DNA of 64,000 bases from Spirochaetales bacterium (GCA_016839055.1 JAEKNX010000013.1:1-64000); one strand, 5' to 3'; counted from the first letter of the stretch, positions 6,056-15,485 are shown. Numbers and translations are program-made. Notes: generated from the sequence alone by a model not told the origin.

Positions 6056-8257
6056 CTAGCCTATCAGCTTCTTAACTTCATCCATAAGATTTCCTCTTTC
6101 AAAATCAGACTTCACGATGAAAGAGCTGGCGCCCAATTTAATAAAACGCTCTTTCACTTCCGCCGTATCAAGCGATGAAACTACGATAATCGGTGTCTGA
6201 CTGTATTTTTCATTTTTACGCAGATTCTCAACAAAGGTATAACCGTCCATTCTGGGCATTTGAATGTCGGTAATAATAAGATGGTAATACTGCGCTTTTG
6301 TCTTTTCGAGTGCTTCAATTCCATCCACAGCGGTGTCCACGCTGTAATTTTCCGCCTGCAGTATCGATTTCTCGATCTCCCTTGTTGAAAGCGAATCATC
6401 AACAACAAGAACTTTTTTATAGTCTCTGTTGCCTGAGGAAAACCTCTTCCTGGAATCAATGCTCCTTATCCGCTTAAACCGCGTGATTACTTCCGGAACA
6501 AATAATATATTTACGATATTAAAGCTCTCATCAAAAACAATGCCCTGGATTATTTTCAGCTTATTCAGGCTTGACGGAAGGGGTTTATAGACAAGAGACG
6601 CATATTGTATGACTGATTCGACTATTATGCCTATCATTTCTCCAAGCGATTCAACCACAATTACAAAGTATTTCTGTAGGCCTTCGGTTTCATCCCTGTC
6701 CAGGATATCCGAAAGATGATAGATGGGTATTATTTTATCCCGGAGCTTGATAGCCTTTTTATTGAGCAAATCAAGCTTGTCTTCCTCTTTAATAATAAGC
6801 AGCTCTTTAACGAAATTAGTCGGAATAAGGAATTTCTCGCCGCCTGCTGTTAAGAAAAATCCTTCAACAGTAGCCAGAGACAGCGGAAGCGCCAGAATAA
6901 ATTCGCTCCCCACTTCGACATCGGAATTGAGGGTAACCTTTCCTTTAATCTGTTCGACATTGTATCTTACAATGTCGAGGCCTACGCCCCTGCCGGAAAG
7001 ATCAGTTATCTTTTCCTTTGTCGAGAAACCGGATTGAAAGAGAAAGGTATTGAGTGATGCCTTCCCCATATTAGTTATCTCATCTTCCTTCTGAGGATTC
7101 ATTTCTATTGCTTTTTCCCTGAGCCGGTTATAATCGATTCCCCGTCCGTCATCCTTGATTGAAATAATTATGTTTCCGCTCTCGGAAGTGCATTTTATTC
7201 TAATACTGCCGGTTCTGGGCTTTCCGGCTTTTTCCCTCGTGTCAGGATCCTCAAGCCCGTGATCAATGGCATTTCTGACAATGTGGATGATGGGATCATT
7301 TAATTTTTCAAGTATCACCTTGTCAATAAGAATATCAGTCCCGACCATACTGAGCTCAATTTCCTTATTGATCTGCAGCGCTGTTTCCTCAATCATTTTG
7401 CCCAGCGATCCGAGAATCAATTCAAGCGGCAGCATCCGGAGGCTCAGGATCTCCTCCTGGACTTCGAAAGTTCCCCGTTCCAGCAAGGGAAGCTCTTCAC
7501 TGAAGTTCTTCCTTATCTGCTGAATCAGTTTAAGACAGTCTGAATATTTCTTGTTGTATTCGGCAGACGCGCTGCCGGATGTGCTCATATTGTATTCGGC
7601 AAGTTCACGGAAGTTCTGTTCAAGCTCACTTAGAACATCATTTTCTTTTTTAAACTGAAACTGCCTTATTATCAGATTATTTAATGATTTTACGATTTTA
7701 TCAACCTGACTGATCTTAACCCGGATACTCTCCTGCTCCGGAAGCTCATTTTTCTCGGCAGCAGCTTTTCCTGCTCCCTCAGCTTTTCCTTCCCCAGGCA
7801 AGGCCGGAGCTTTGGAACCGGGAAGGGCGGCATCCTTCTGAAGCTGTACGGCATCAAGCGAAAAAGGTTCATTGGCATAGGCTTTTTCATAGATATTCAG
7901 CAGTTTTTCTATCTCAAGGGCTTCGTCTGATTTATCGTTTTTTATCATTTTAGCGCCAGCGTCGAGATAATCGGTAGTAGTAAAGACTAGCTGAATAATG
8001 AGTTTTGATATTCCGTACCGTTGCTCCTTAATCCCCTTAAAAACATTCTCAAGTCCATGCGCGATCTTTTCGATTTCTCTGAATTTAAGCATTCGCGAGG
8101 AACCTTTTATTGTATGCAGTGCCCGGAGGACAGAGTTCAGCTCTTCTACATTCTCAGGATCCTTTTTCAGTCTAAGAATTCCAGAATTAATCTTTTCGAT
8201 ATTATCCTTAAATTCCTCAATAAAATTATCAATAAACGCGTTTCTATCTAAAGCCAT
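6056..8257 (-). CDS. cheA: CheA histidine kinase with C-terminal receiver domain
   Basis: This 733-residue hybrid CheA begins with an Hpt domain, with phospho-acceptor H48 in ALHTIKGSSRM. A Pro/Ala/Lys-rich linker near residues 120-175 follows. There is no obvious separate CheY-binding P2 domain. The dimerisation region and HATPase domain contain RNAIDHGLEDP (N box), DDGRGID and GRGVGLDIV (G boxes). A CheW-like P5 domain follows, then a receiver domain with D664 in IITDIQMP. A fused receiver is common in CheAs of alternative-function or twitching pathways, where it can act as a phosphate sink. It sits between cheR and the cyclase response regulator, whose REC domain is the likely main phosphoryl acceptor since no separate CheY gene is present. 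Confidence 0.95.
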   Translation of the reverse strand: MALDRNAFIDNFIEEFKDNIEKINSGILRLKKDPENVEELNSVLRALHTIKGSSRMLKFREIEKIAHGLENVFKGIKEQRYGISKLIIQLVFTTTDYLDAGAKMIKNDKSDEALEIEKLLNIYEKAYANEPFSLDAVQLQKDAALPGSKAPALPGEGKAEGAGKAAAEKNELPEQESIRVKISQVDKIVKSLNNLIIRQFQFKKENDVLSELEQNFRELAEYNMSTSGSASAEYNKKYSDCLKLIQQIRKNFSEELPLLERGTFEVQEEILSLRMLPLELILGSLGKMIEETALQINKEIELSMVGTDILIDKVILEKLNDPIIHIVRNAIDHGLEDPDTREKAGKPRTGSIRIKCTSESGNIIISIKDDGRGIDYNRLREKAIEMNPQKEDEITNMGKASLNTFLFQSGFSTKEKITDLSGRGVGLDIVRYNVEQIKGKVTLNSDVEVGSEFILALPLSLATVEGFFLTAGGEKFLIPTNFVKELLIIKEEDKLDLLNKKAIKLRDKIIPIYHLSDILDRDETEGLQKYFVIVVESLGEMIGIIVESVIQYASLVYKPLPSSLNKLKIIQGIVFDESFNIVNILFVPEVITRFKRIRSIDSRKRFSSGNRDYKKVLVVDDSLSTREIEKSILQAENYSVDTAVDGIEALEKTKAQYYHLIITDIQMPRMDGYTFVENLRKNEKYSQTPIIVVSSLDTAEVKERFIKLGASSFIVKSDFERGNLMDEVKKLIG

Positions 8258-8266
8258 AGATTAACC

Positions 8267-9670
8267 TCATATTTTCTTCAGCCATTGTTCACAAATTCTC
8301 AAAAAATATTTCCCATTAAAACCTTCAAGGAAAATCTGATATTTATAACTGTCTTTCCTGATATATTCCTTAATTGCCGTGATACATTTCTTCAATACTT
8401 CTTTTGCTTCCGCGGACTTTCGTTCCATCAGGATTGAAGAAAGATAAAAACCCGCAGGCCAGAGTGTACTATCCATCATAAGCGATTTATTAAAATACTC
8501 AGAGGCCTGATCCTTTTTATTTTTAATAAAAAAGGTATATCCCTTCAGAAATAAAGTCAGAGCGTTCAAGCCCGTCATCATTTCAAATTCATCAATTTCA
8601 AGGACAGCCCGATCTATCTCATTATTATTAATCATGTAGATTATCCTGATAAGCTTTACCGCCGAGTCATAATTAGGATTCCGGACAAGGTTGAATATAC
8701 GGTTATTTAGTTTGGCTGCCGCGTATTCCAGGATCAGATCCAAATCTATTTCCTCAGTGATGGTTTCTAAATTATTACAGGCTTCCGTAACACCCTCTTC
8801 CTGGAGTTTTAGAAGAATTGATGGTATTATTTTATTCTGTTCCAATTTTTCGGCAATACTTTTTTTCTGAAAATAGAAGGAGCCATTTGTTTCAATAAGG
8901 TTCAGATCCATATGAGAAATTAGCGGCATTTCAGTAGCCGAAAGAAACAGGAATCCGCCTGGTTTTAGTTTCTCTACTACTGAATCAATTATTATTTTAC
9001 GTTTTTCCAGGGCGAAATATATTATTGTATTTCTAAGAAAAATTACATCAAAGAGTTCACCGAAAACGCCCCCGTTAAAATCAGAAAGGTTCAGGTTTAG
9101 TTTATTTATTTCTTTAATTAATTCCGGCTTTATCCTGAATGATTTATCTTTGACAACCGAGTTTTTCTTAACAAGAGCATGGTATTTCAATCCATCTTCT
9201 CTGAAGGAATTGCTCCGGTAGACACCGCGTTCAAAATGCGCGAGGACTTCCACGTTAACATCGGAACCGGAAACCTTAAAACTGCAGTTGTCCCCGAAAA
9301 AATTTTCCGCGGTTAAATACAGTGATATTGCCTCTTCTCCGGTCGAACAAGCGGCACTCCAGATATTTACAGACTTCTGCTTGTCTGCTAAGGCCGGAAA
9401 AACAATATCATTAAGAAGCGTAAAATGTTTCTCTTCCCTGAAAAAATAGGTTTCATTGATCGTCACTGTATCAACAAATTTGTTATATTCAGATTTATCA
9501 GAATCAATCATTTTAAGATAGCCGCTGAAGTCAAGAGATTTTTCGTTCAATTTCGCTGACAGATAATTCCGGACAATATTGTAATTTGTTAAAGGCAGTT
9601 CCATTCCAATTCTTGATGATATATAATCAAGAGAAAGTTTAAAATCCAGGTCGTTCAGGTTACTGTTCAT
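8267..9670 (-). CDS. cheR: CheR chemoreceptor methyltransferase with C-terminal TPR-like extension
   Basis: The 467-residue protein has an N-terminal CheR helical domain (residues 10-75) followed by a SAM-dependent methyltransferase domain. Marks of CheR are TVTINETYFFREE, the SAM loop WSAACSTGEEAIS and IFLRNTIIYF. After about residue 280 comes a 190-residue helical region with TPR-like pairs (KGYTFFIKNKKDQASEYF in part), as in CheR fusions of non-flagellar chemosensory systems. It should methylate glutamates on the three receptors encoded in the same cluster, using S-adenosylmethionine. It overlaps cheB by 4 bp and precedes cheA by 9 bp, which indicates one transcript and translational coupling. 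Confidence 0.93.
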   Translation of the reverse strand: MNSNLNDLDFKLSLDYISSRIGMELPLTNYNIVRNYLSAKLNEKSLDFSGYLKMIDSDKSEYNKFVDTVTINETYFFREEKHFTLLNDIVFPALADKQKSVNIWSAACSTGEEAISLYLTAENFFGDNCSFKVSGSDVNVEVLAHFERGVYRSNSFREDGLKYHALVKKNSVVKDKSFRIKPELIKEINKLNLNLSDFNGGVFGELFDVIFLRNTIIYFALEKRKIIIDSVVEKLKPGGFLFLSATEMPLISHMDLNLIETNGSFYFQKKSIAEKLEQNKIIPSILLKLQEEGVTEACNNLETITEEIDLDLILEYAAAKLNNRIFNLVRNPNYDSAVKLIRIIYMINNNEIDRAVLEIDEFEMMTGLNALTLFLKGYTFFIKNKKDQASEYFNKSLMMDSTLWPAGFYLSSILMERKSAEAKEVLKKCITAIKEYIRKDSYKYQIFLEGFNGKYFLRICEQWLKKI

Positions 9671-10686
9671 CTGTTCTTAAGAATCCTTAAAATAGATCCG
9701 GCCATTTCATCAAGCGGAACGACAAAGGATGCAGCCCCCATCATGGCAGCCTCTTTCGGCATACCGTAGATTACCGAAGAAGCCTCATCCTGCACCAGAG
9801 TTGTTCCGCCTGCCTTCACTATGCTCAGACAGCCCATCGCGCCGTCGCTTCCCATACCGGTAAGCAGAACCCCAAGCAGTTTCGAACCGAATACTGAGGA
9901 GGCTGAATTAAAAAGAACATCGACAGCCGGTTTCTGATTCAGAACCTTAGCCCCGTCATCAGGGTAGACTCCCGATCTGTCTACAACTATGTGCCGGTCG
10001 GTAGGAGCCAGAAATACTTTCCCGCCTGTGCATTTCATTCTGGCATTTACAAGAACTACATCAAGATCGGTTGCACCATTTAGCCAGTCGCGGTAACCTT
10101 CCGCGAATCCTGATTCAAGATGCTGAACAAGCGCAATTGGAATTGGAAGATCCCCCGGCAGACCTGACAGGATTGTCCGAACGGCCTTCGGGCCGCCCGT
10201 AGAGGCCCCGATTACTATCATTTCAGGGATATTTGTCTTCTCTATTTCTTCCGGACGCAAAACATCAGTCCTAAGACGGCTGCTTTTTTCCTTTAAAGCG
10301 GATTTGCTTCCAAGCAGACGGATTTTAGTGAAAAAGTTTTTTAAAAAAACTGGATCATTATACTGGCTGATATCTGGTTTAGCCATGACATCCATAGCTC
10401 CTGCCTGACAGGCCCTGAAGCTGGTATCAGCATCTATCATCGAAGAAAGAATGAGAATCGGGCAGGGATTTTCAGCCATTATTATTCTTGTTGATTCAAT
10501 ACCGTCCATTACAGGCATGTTTATATCCAGAATAACCAAGTCCGGTTTTAAAGCCCTGACGGCCTCTACCCCTGATTTACCGTTTGAAGCCTCGCCGGCT
10601 ATTACAATATCGTCTGTATCAGAAAATACCTGCTTGAGAATGCTTCGTATCAATGCTGAGTCGTCAACAATCAGTATTTTTATCAT
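9667..10686 (-). CDS. cheB: CheB receptor methylesterase/deamidase
   Basis: The protein has standard length (339 residues) and layout: a receiver domain (residues 1-120, D54 in VILDINMP), a linker, and a methylesterase domain. The catalytic residues align as S162 (GASTGGPK), H189 (VQHLESGF) and D281 (TGMGSDGA), as in enterobacterial CheB. It removes methyl groups added by CheR and is activated by CheA-dependent phosphorylation of the receiver, giving adaptation. It overlaps its neighbours on both sides by 4 bp (cheR downstream, the CheW-like gene upstream). Confidence 0.95.
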   Translation of the reverse strand: MIKILIVDDSALIRSILKQVFSDTDDIVIAGEASNGKSGVEAVRALKPDLVILDINMPVMDGIESTRIIMAENPCPILILSSMIDADTSFRACQAGAMDVMAKPDISQYNDPVFLKNFFTKIRLLGSKSALKEKSSRLRTDVLRPEEIEKTNIPEMIVIGASTGGPKAVRTILSGLPGDLPIPIALVQHLESGFAEGYRDWLNGATDLDVVLVNARMKCTGGKVFLAPTDRHIVVDRSGVYPDDGAKVLNQKPAVDVLFNSASSVFGSKLLGVLLTGMGSDGAMGCLSIVKAGGTTLVQDEASSVIYGMPKEAAMMGAASFVVPLDEMAGSILRILKNR

Positions 10687-11189
10687 TCTATAATCCTGTC
10701 CTTAAAAAGCGAATTAAACATAAACTGCTCAATATCTATAAGAAACTGAGGGTATCCGTTCTCTTTGAACCTCATTCCGAGTATGCCTCTTCGGAGCTGA
10801 AACTCCTGCATTGCCCCGGGAAGCATCTTTATCTCGGAAAGCGGTATGGAATTTATTTCTGCCTGGCTTCCTATTTTAAGAGAAAGATATTTAGCAGAGA
10901 CATCTGAGTCTTCCGGGAAATCATCTAAAATGACTTCGAATCTTTTCTTGTTCATTTTCGTATAGACGGTAATGTCGCAAATAAGAGCGAGCCTTAAATC
11001 GTCCGTACTTTCAAAGCTGAATTGCTCGTTAAGGCATTCATCCATATTAAAAGTAAAAAGTTTTTCACCGTTATATTCAGTAAATTCAGTATTCTCTTCA
11101 AGATAAATACTGGAAAAAAACTGATCCCGGTTTACAAGAAATCCGATTTTCTCATAAGAGAGCTCGAGAAAATCATGTTCAATCGGCAT
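10683..11189 (-). CDS. Divergent CheW-like coupling protein
   Basis: The start is set at the ATG at 11189 (MPIEHD), preceded by GAGAGG at normal distance; a TTG 15 bases earlier would also be in frame. The 168-residue product resembles a CheW fold in strand order and in the C-terminal stretch RRGILGMRF...FLIDIEQFMF, but it lacks the clear VRG-type motifs of true CheW. It lies between cheW and cheB and overlaps both. It may be a second adaptor that links particular receptors to CheA. The family assignment rests on context and weak pattern similarity. Confidence 0.6.
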   Translation of the reverse strand: MPIEHDFLELSYEKIGFLVNRDQFFSSIYLEENTEFTEYNGEKLFTFNMDECLNEQFSFESTDDLRLALICDITVYTKMNKKRFEVILDDFPEDSDVSAKYLSLKIGSQAEINSIPLSEIKMLPGAMQEFQLRRGILGMRFKENGYPQFLIDIEQFMFNSLFKDRIIE

Positions 11190-11688
11190 TAAGATCCCTC
11201 TCAAGCCTTTTAAGGATTGCTTCTGTGTTCAGAATAAAGATCTCTTCACCCTCTTCAGAGGTAATCGAACTTACAAAAAAGTCTTCGTTCTCATCCCTTA
11301 GTGTAACCTTATGAATATGTGATTCAGGGGTCTTCTGAATTTCCAGAACGTCATTGATCATAAACGCAACCTGATCGTCCTCAATATTCATTATGAAGAA
11401 AGTTGAAGATTCGAGTTTCTTCTGTTCAAACAGCATGTTAAGATCAAAAACTGTATACGGCTCTCCATGACGGTTGATAAAACCTCTTATATACGACGGA
11501 ACAAAGGGAACGTAAAAAAGCGGTACATCAAGAACTATTTCTCTGATCTTATCGGCATACAGCGCATAAACCTTCTTGTTGATTCGAAAGACAATAAGCT
11601 TTCTTATTGTTTCATTTACATCGGTTTTATTTAGTTTTTCACTTTTTCCTGCTTCGGAAATCCCTTTCAGAAGTTCATTTGTATCCAT
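11179..11688 (-). CDS. cheW: CheW coupling protein
   Basis: This 169-residue protein has the expected CheW core after a 30-residue N-terminal extension. KLIVFRINKKVYALYADKIREIV is the opening strand pair (quoted in part: LIVFRI, YALYA). Then come the FYVPFVPSYIRGFINRHG segment (VPxYIRGxxNxRG type) and DLNMLF. CheW links receptors to the CheA P5 domain at the membrane array. Its stop overlaps the start of the next gene, and its start codon shares one base with the stop of the upstream receptor. Confidence 0.92.
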   Translation of the reverse strand: MDTNELLKGISEAGKSEKLNKTDVNETIRKLIVFRINKKVYALYADKIREIVLDVPLFYVPFVPSYIRGFINRHGEPYTVFDLNMLFEQKKLESSTFFIMNIEDDQVAFMINDVLEIQKTPESHIHKVTLRDENEDFFVSSITSEEGEEIFILNTEAILKRLERDLNAD

Positions 11689-13712
11689 TAGCGATTACCC
11701 TTTACTTTATATTCAATTACAGTCTCGTTAAGAGCATCTGCCTGTGATTTAAGATTATGAGACGCGGTTGTAGTTGCTTTTGTAGATATAACGAAATTAT
11801 CTATGCCCTCGGAAATCTGTTTCAAGGTTAGAAGAATTTGCTCAAATGCAGAGACCTGCTGCTTTATTGATATTGAAATATGTTCGGCCGATGTGGCTGA
11901 TATTTCTGATGAACTGAGGACATCCTCAAATAGTTTTTTCAGGGCATTAGAAAGTTCCCAGCCCTTGCTGATCTTGGTTGTCCCCTCCTCGCTGGAGATT
12001 ATAAGCCTGTCGGACGAATGCTGAATTTCATTTATCTTTGTTTTTATCTCATTAGTAGACGATACGGTACTGTCCGCGAGCCGCCTGATTTCTGTTGCTA
12101 CTATCTGAAAGTTCTTCCCTGCATCACCCGCGGCTGAAGCTTCAAGCTCCGCGTTAAAGGCGATTATTTTTGTTTGATCGGCAATTCCATTAATAATATT
12201 GACGATTTCCCAGATACTTTCTATCTTTTCTCCAAGCATTTTGATTCCGGAAATTGTACCTGTATTCGCCTGACGTATCTCATCCATCTTCGACAGGGTT
12301 TCCTTAATGATAGTAAATCCGTCGTTGACTACCTTTTTCGTATTATTCGAGACTGCCGTAACCTCTTCAATCTTGACCGCTATACTCTTTGAGAGGTTGT
12401 CGGAATCTTCCATTGTGCTGACAATTTCCTTAACAGCGGCAGCCTGTTCATTGGAGGTGCTGGAGATCTCCTGACTAGAAACAGACAGCTCCTGAACTGA
12501 ATCAAGCAGAACATGGGTTGTATTTCTCACCGTTATCAGCATATTGGAAAACTTCTCAATAACCGTGTTGAACTGATCGGCCATCTGTCCTATTTCATCT
12601 TCACTCTCAACCTCCAGTCGGAGCGAGAGATCTCCCTCCGAGACGAGTCCGCTTATTTCCTTAGCTCTGGAAACCGGCGCGAGAATTCTGGAGAAAATCA
12701 GATTCACTATTATATTTATTATTATGATACTTCCCGCGGCAAGAATTATCATCATCAGGAATATCTTCCTCAGAAATACAGTTGTTTCATCAAGCGGAAT
12801 CTGTGAAATTACAATCCAGTTCAGATCGGCAATGTTTTTATAAACGGCGAGTTCCTGAACCCCGTCTCCAGTTTCAGCAAGGGTTAAATCTGCAAATACT
12901 TTTGTATGATATGTATCGGGATTGTTGACTGCCTCTGTAATTATCTCGTCAACTGTTTTCCCTCCCGCCTCATCGATTTGTTCATAGATGTTTTTTCCCG
13001 TCATTCCGGGATGGAAAATCAAATTGCCTTCCGTGTCTATAACCCAGGTGTATCCATTCTTTCCTATATTAATACCCGAAAGGCTTGAGCCTATTTTCTC
13101 GACATTAATCAATGAAGTAAATTCGTTTTTATATGATGAAGCCCATATTATCAGATCCCATGGTTCAAAATACGCCATACCGCCTGCCTTTATCCTGGGA
13201 ACTTCCTCTCCGACATTCGCCCATTCATATTCAATAAATCCGTTTTTAAGGGCGGTTGCCTTCTTCATGAAGTCATACTTGCTTGCGTCAACACCCTGAG
13301 ATTTTGGATGTATTGCCAGAATACCGTTTGAATCTACCCCGGCAAGATATCCTGTCTCGCCAACCCTTCCAAAAACCGGATCAAGAATGAATCTGCTGAA
13401 GGTATTGTAAGCTTCTTCTTCTGAAATTCTGCCGGACTTGAACTGCTGGTATTCATATTCAGCAACCTTTTTTACGTCTTCGGCGAGTAAAACAAGATGA
13501 TTCTCCACCGACATATCGGTATAATCAGCTACTAATGAAGATGCGACACTTGTTATAGAACTTAGCTCGCGGACAGCTTTCTGCATGAGATCCGGCTTGA
13601 TAGTAAGATACATTACCGCCGCGAAAAGACATAATGCAATAATAAAAAATACTGCAAATACAAGCTGTATTTTACCTTTTAGTCCTTTAAAAAAATTGAA
13701 AACCCTCTTCAT
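11688..13712 (-). CDS. Methyl-accepting chemotaxis protein with periplasmic double Cache domain
   Basis: The 674-residue receptor has membrane segments at about 15-37 and 317-340. Between them lies a periplasmic sensor with two Cache-type repeats, recognisable by GYLAGVDSNGILAIHP and GYTWVIDTEGNLIFHP. A HAMP domain follows at 341-394 (ILAPVSRAKEIS...). The signalling coiled coil carries the tip QTKIIAFNAELEASAAGD. This tip is close to that of the hydrogenase receptor and the multi-pass receptor, and differs from the canonical QTNLLALNAAIEAARAGE. Cache receptors bind small organic molecules such as carboxylates and amino acids; the ligand here is unknown. No C-terminal CheR-docking pentapeptide is visible. 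Confidence 0.92.
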   Translation of the reverse strand: MKRVFNFFKGLKGKIQLVFAVFFIIALCLFAAVMYLTIKPDLMQKAVRELSSITSVASSLVADYTDMSVENHLVLLAEDVKKVAEYEYQQFKSGRISEEEAYNTFSRFILDPVFGRVGETGYLAGVDSNGILAIHPKSQGVDASKYDFMKKATALKNGFIEYEWANVGEEVPRIKAGGMAYFEPWDLIIWASSYKNEFTSLINVEKIGSSLSGINIGKNGYTWVIDTEGNLIFHPGMTGKNIYEQIDEAGGKTVDEIITEAVNNPDTYHTKVFADLTLAETGDGVQELAVYKNIADLNWIVISQIPLDETTVFLRKIFLMMIILAAGSIIIINIIVNLIFSRILAPVSRAKEISGLVSEGDLSLRLEVESEDEIGQMADQFNTVIEKFSNMLITVRNTTHVLLDSVQELSVSSQEISSTSNEQAAAVKEIVSTMEDSDNLSKSIAVKIEEVTAVSNNTKKVVNDGFTIIKETLSKMDEIRQANTGTISGIKMLGEKIESIWEIVNIINGIADQTKIIAFNAELEASAAGDAGKNFQIVATEIRRLADSTVSSTNEIKTKINEIQHSSDRLIISSEEGTTKISKGWELSNALKKLFEDVLSSSEISATSAEHISISIKQQVSAFEQILLTLKQISEGIDNFVISTKATTTASHNLKSQADALNETVIEYKVKGNR

Positions 13713-13740
13713 ATTCAGCCCCTGTTTATCAGTCTCTTCA

Positions 13741-15465
13741 TCATTTTATTGAAAATGTATTAATTAATTGTTCAAGCTCCGAAATAAGTTTCATCATATC
13801 GTGCGTATTTTCCGCAATATGGTTTGTTGAAGCGGCAAATTGCCCGATTCCTGAGGATATCTGCTTTAGTGTCAACAATATCTGCTGAAAAGCGGAAACC
13901 TGCTGTTCGGTTTTTAAAGAAATACTGCCTGAAAAATCATTTGTTGAACTCGCCATCTCGCGCAGTCGTTCCATAAGCTGTCTTAACTTTTCAGTGGTCT
14001 CAATGCCTTCGGTTATCCTGGCGGTTCCTGTCCTTGATGTTCTGCTGAGTGATTCAGAATAAGACTGGATATCGGAGATGGAATCTTTTATTCTGGCAGT
14101 CGATGCTACGGTATTATCGGCAAGACGCCTTATTTCAGTAGCAACTATCTGAAAATTGCGGCCGGCGTCGCCTGCCGCCGTGGCTTCCAGCTCTGCATTG
14201 AAGGCTATTATTTTAGTCTGATTTGCAATATTGTTAATGATATTCACGATTTCCCATATGCTTGCTATACTGTCGTTCAGCGTTTCAATGACCACCACCG
14301 TTTCCTTGTCGGCATTCGTAATCATCTCCATCTGTTGTCTGTTCTCCTCGATCAGTTTTACTCCCTGGTCCACGCTCGTTTCTATCTCGCTGGAACGTTC
14401 GTCAATTTCTCTGACATTGGATGCAACCTCTTTTGAAAGCCTGGAGGATTCTTCCATTGTCGTAACAATTTCATTAACGGCTGCAGCCTGTTCATTTGAG
14501 GTAGTCGAAAATTCCTCAGACATGGAAGAAAGGTTCAGTGATGCGGTGGAAATAGTAGAATTGTTTTTCTGAACCTTCTCTATCATTATTCCGAGATTTT
14601 TAAAGGATACATTAAGCAAATAAATAATATACTCCATTTCATCTTTAATCGTCGTCTTGGTCTGCACTTTCAAATTACCTGAATTACTTGCAATAACATT
14701 GAGGTTTAGTGAAATTCTAAAAAGTATGTTTTTATATGATCTTATTACAAGGAGACCAAGACTAATATTGGTTGATAGATTTATTAGAATTACAATAATT
14801 ATCTTAAGACGTAAGATGAAAATGGAAATTCCCGAATGAAAAGATGATTCAATAGCCAGATATACAGTGAGTGTAGTAAAAATGACAGGAATAATGATGA
14901 AGTATAAGTTATTACGGAAGAAACTGATTCCGAAATGTTTTCTGCCGGATAAATCTTCAACAGTAAAGCTTATTTCAGAAGATAGATTTTCCAGCATAGG
15001 CCTGACAAGTCTGAAAGCAATGGTATATGCAAGAAGCCCGGCTATATAACTGCCGTACATTGCCAGGATCACGGCCAACACGGCCTGAAATGTATCAATT
15101 CCAATTACAAACACCATATAAAACCCTGCCGCCACGGAACCGGCGGCCACCCTGGCAAAAATAGCCACGGCGTGTACAATCGGCAATTTGTGCAGGGCGG
15201 TGAACAGTTGTATCTTCTCTTCCCTTCCCGGATTCTCTTTTCTAAGAAGTCTCATGACCCTTCGGCTGATTATAAAATTTATCGGCATTCCAACAAACAT
15301 GACAACCATAATGCCTAATACGGCTAACATTATTAGGACTGAAGTGATTTTATCGGACGGAATATCCGTTAATATTATCGCATAGGCCGCGGCTATAGGA
15401 AGCCCTACTCCAATACCTGCAATTTCGGTACCTAAGAATTTTTTAAAGAAGTTACTCGGTTTCAT
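13741..15465 (-). CDS. Methyl-accepting chemotaxis protein with multi-pass membrane sensor
   Basis: The 574-residue receptor begins with about 255 residues holding six predicted membrane segments, for example IAGIGVGLPIAAAYAIIL and LFIIIPVIFTTLTVYLAI-like stretches, with almost no periplasmic domain. A HAMP-like or linker section follows, then a signalling coiled coil with EIVTTMEESS and the tip QTKIIAFNAELEATAAGD. Such membrane-embedded inputs suggest sensing of a membrane-soluble signal or of membrane state. It is the first gene of the chemosensory run: AGGAG stands five bases before the ATG and a 320-bp intergenic region lies upstream. Confidence 0.88.
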   Translation of the reverse strand: MKPSNFFKKFLGTEIAGIGVGLPIAAAYAIILTDIPSDKITSVLIMLAVLGIMVVMFVGMPINFIISRRVMRLLRKENPGREEKIQLFTALHKLPIVHAVAIFARVAAGSVAAGFYMVFVIGIDTFQAVLAVILAMYGSYIAGLLAYTIAFRLVRPMLENLSSEISFTVEDLSGRKHFGISFFRNNLYFIIIPVIFTTLTVYLAIESSFHSGISIFILRLKIIIVILINLSTNISLGLLVIRSYKNILFRISLNLNVIASNSGNLKVQTKTTIKDEMEYIIYLLNVSFKNLGIMIEKVQKNNSTISTASLNLSSMSEEFSTTSNEQAAAVNEIVTTMEESSRLSKEVASNVREIDERSSEIETSVDQGVKLIEENRQQMEMITNADKETVVVIETLNDSIASIWEIVNIINNIANQTKIIAFNAELEATAAGDAGRNFQIVATEIRRLADNTVASTARIKDSISDIQSYSESLSRTSRTGTARITEGIETTEKLRQLMERLREMASSTNDFSGSISLKTEQQVSAFQQILLTLKQISSGIGQFAASTNHIAENTHDMMKLISELEQLINTFSIK

Positions 15466-15485
15466 TCTATCTCCTGCATTATATA

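Noticed and set aside
9667-15465. Flagellar chemotaxis operon
   Set aside because: No cheY, cheX, cheD, fli or mot gene is linked, and a cyclase response regulator occupies the output position, so a flagellar role is not supported.
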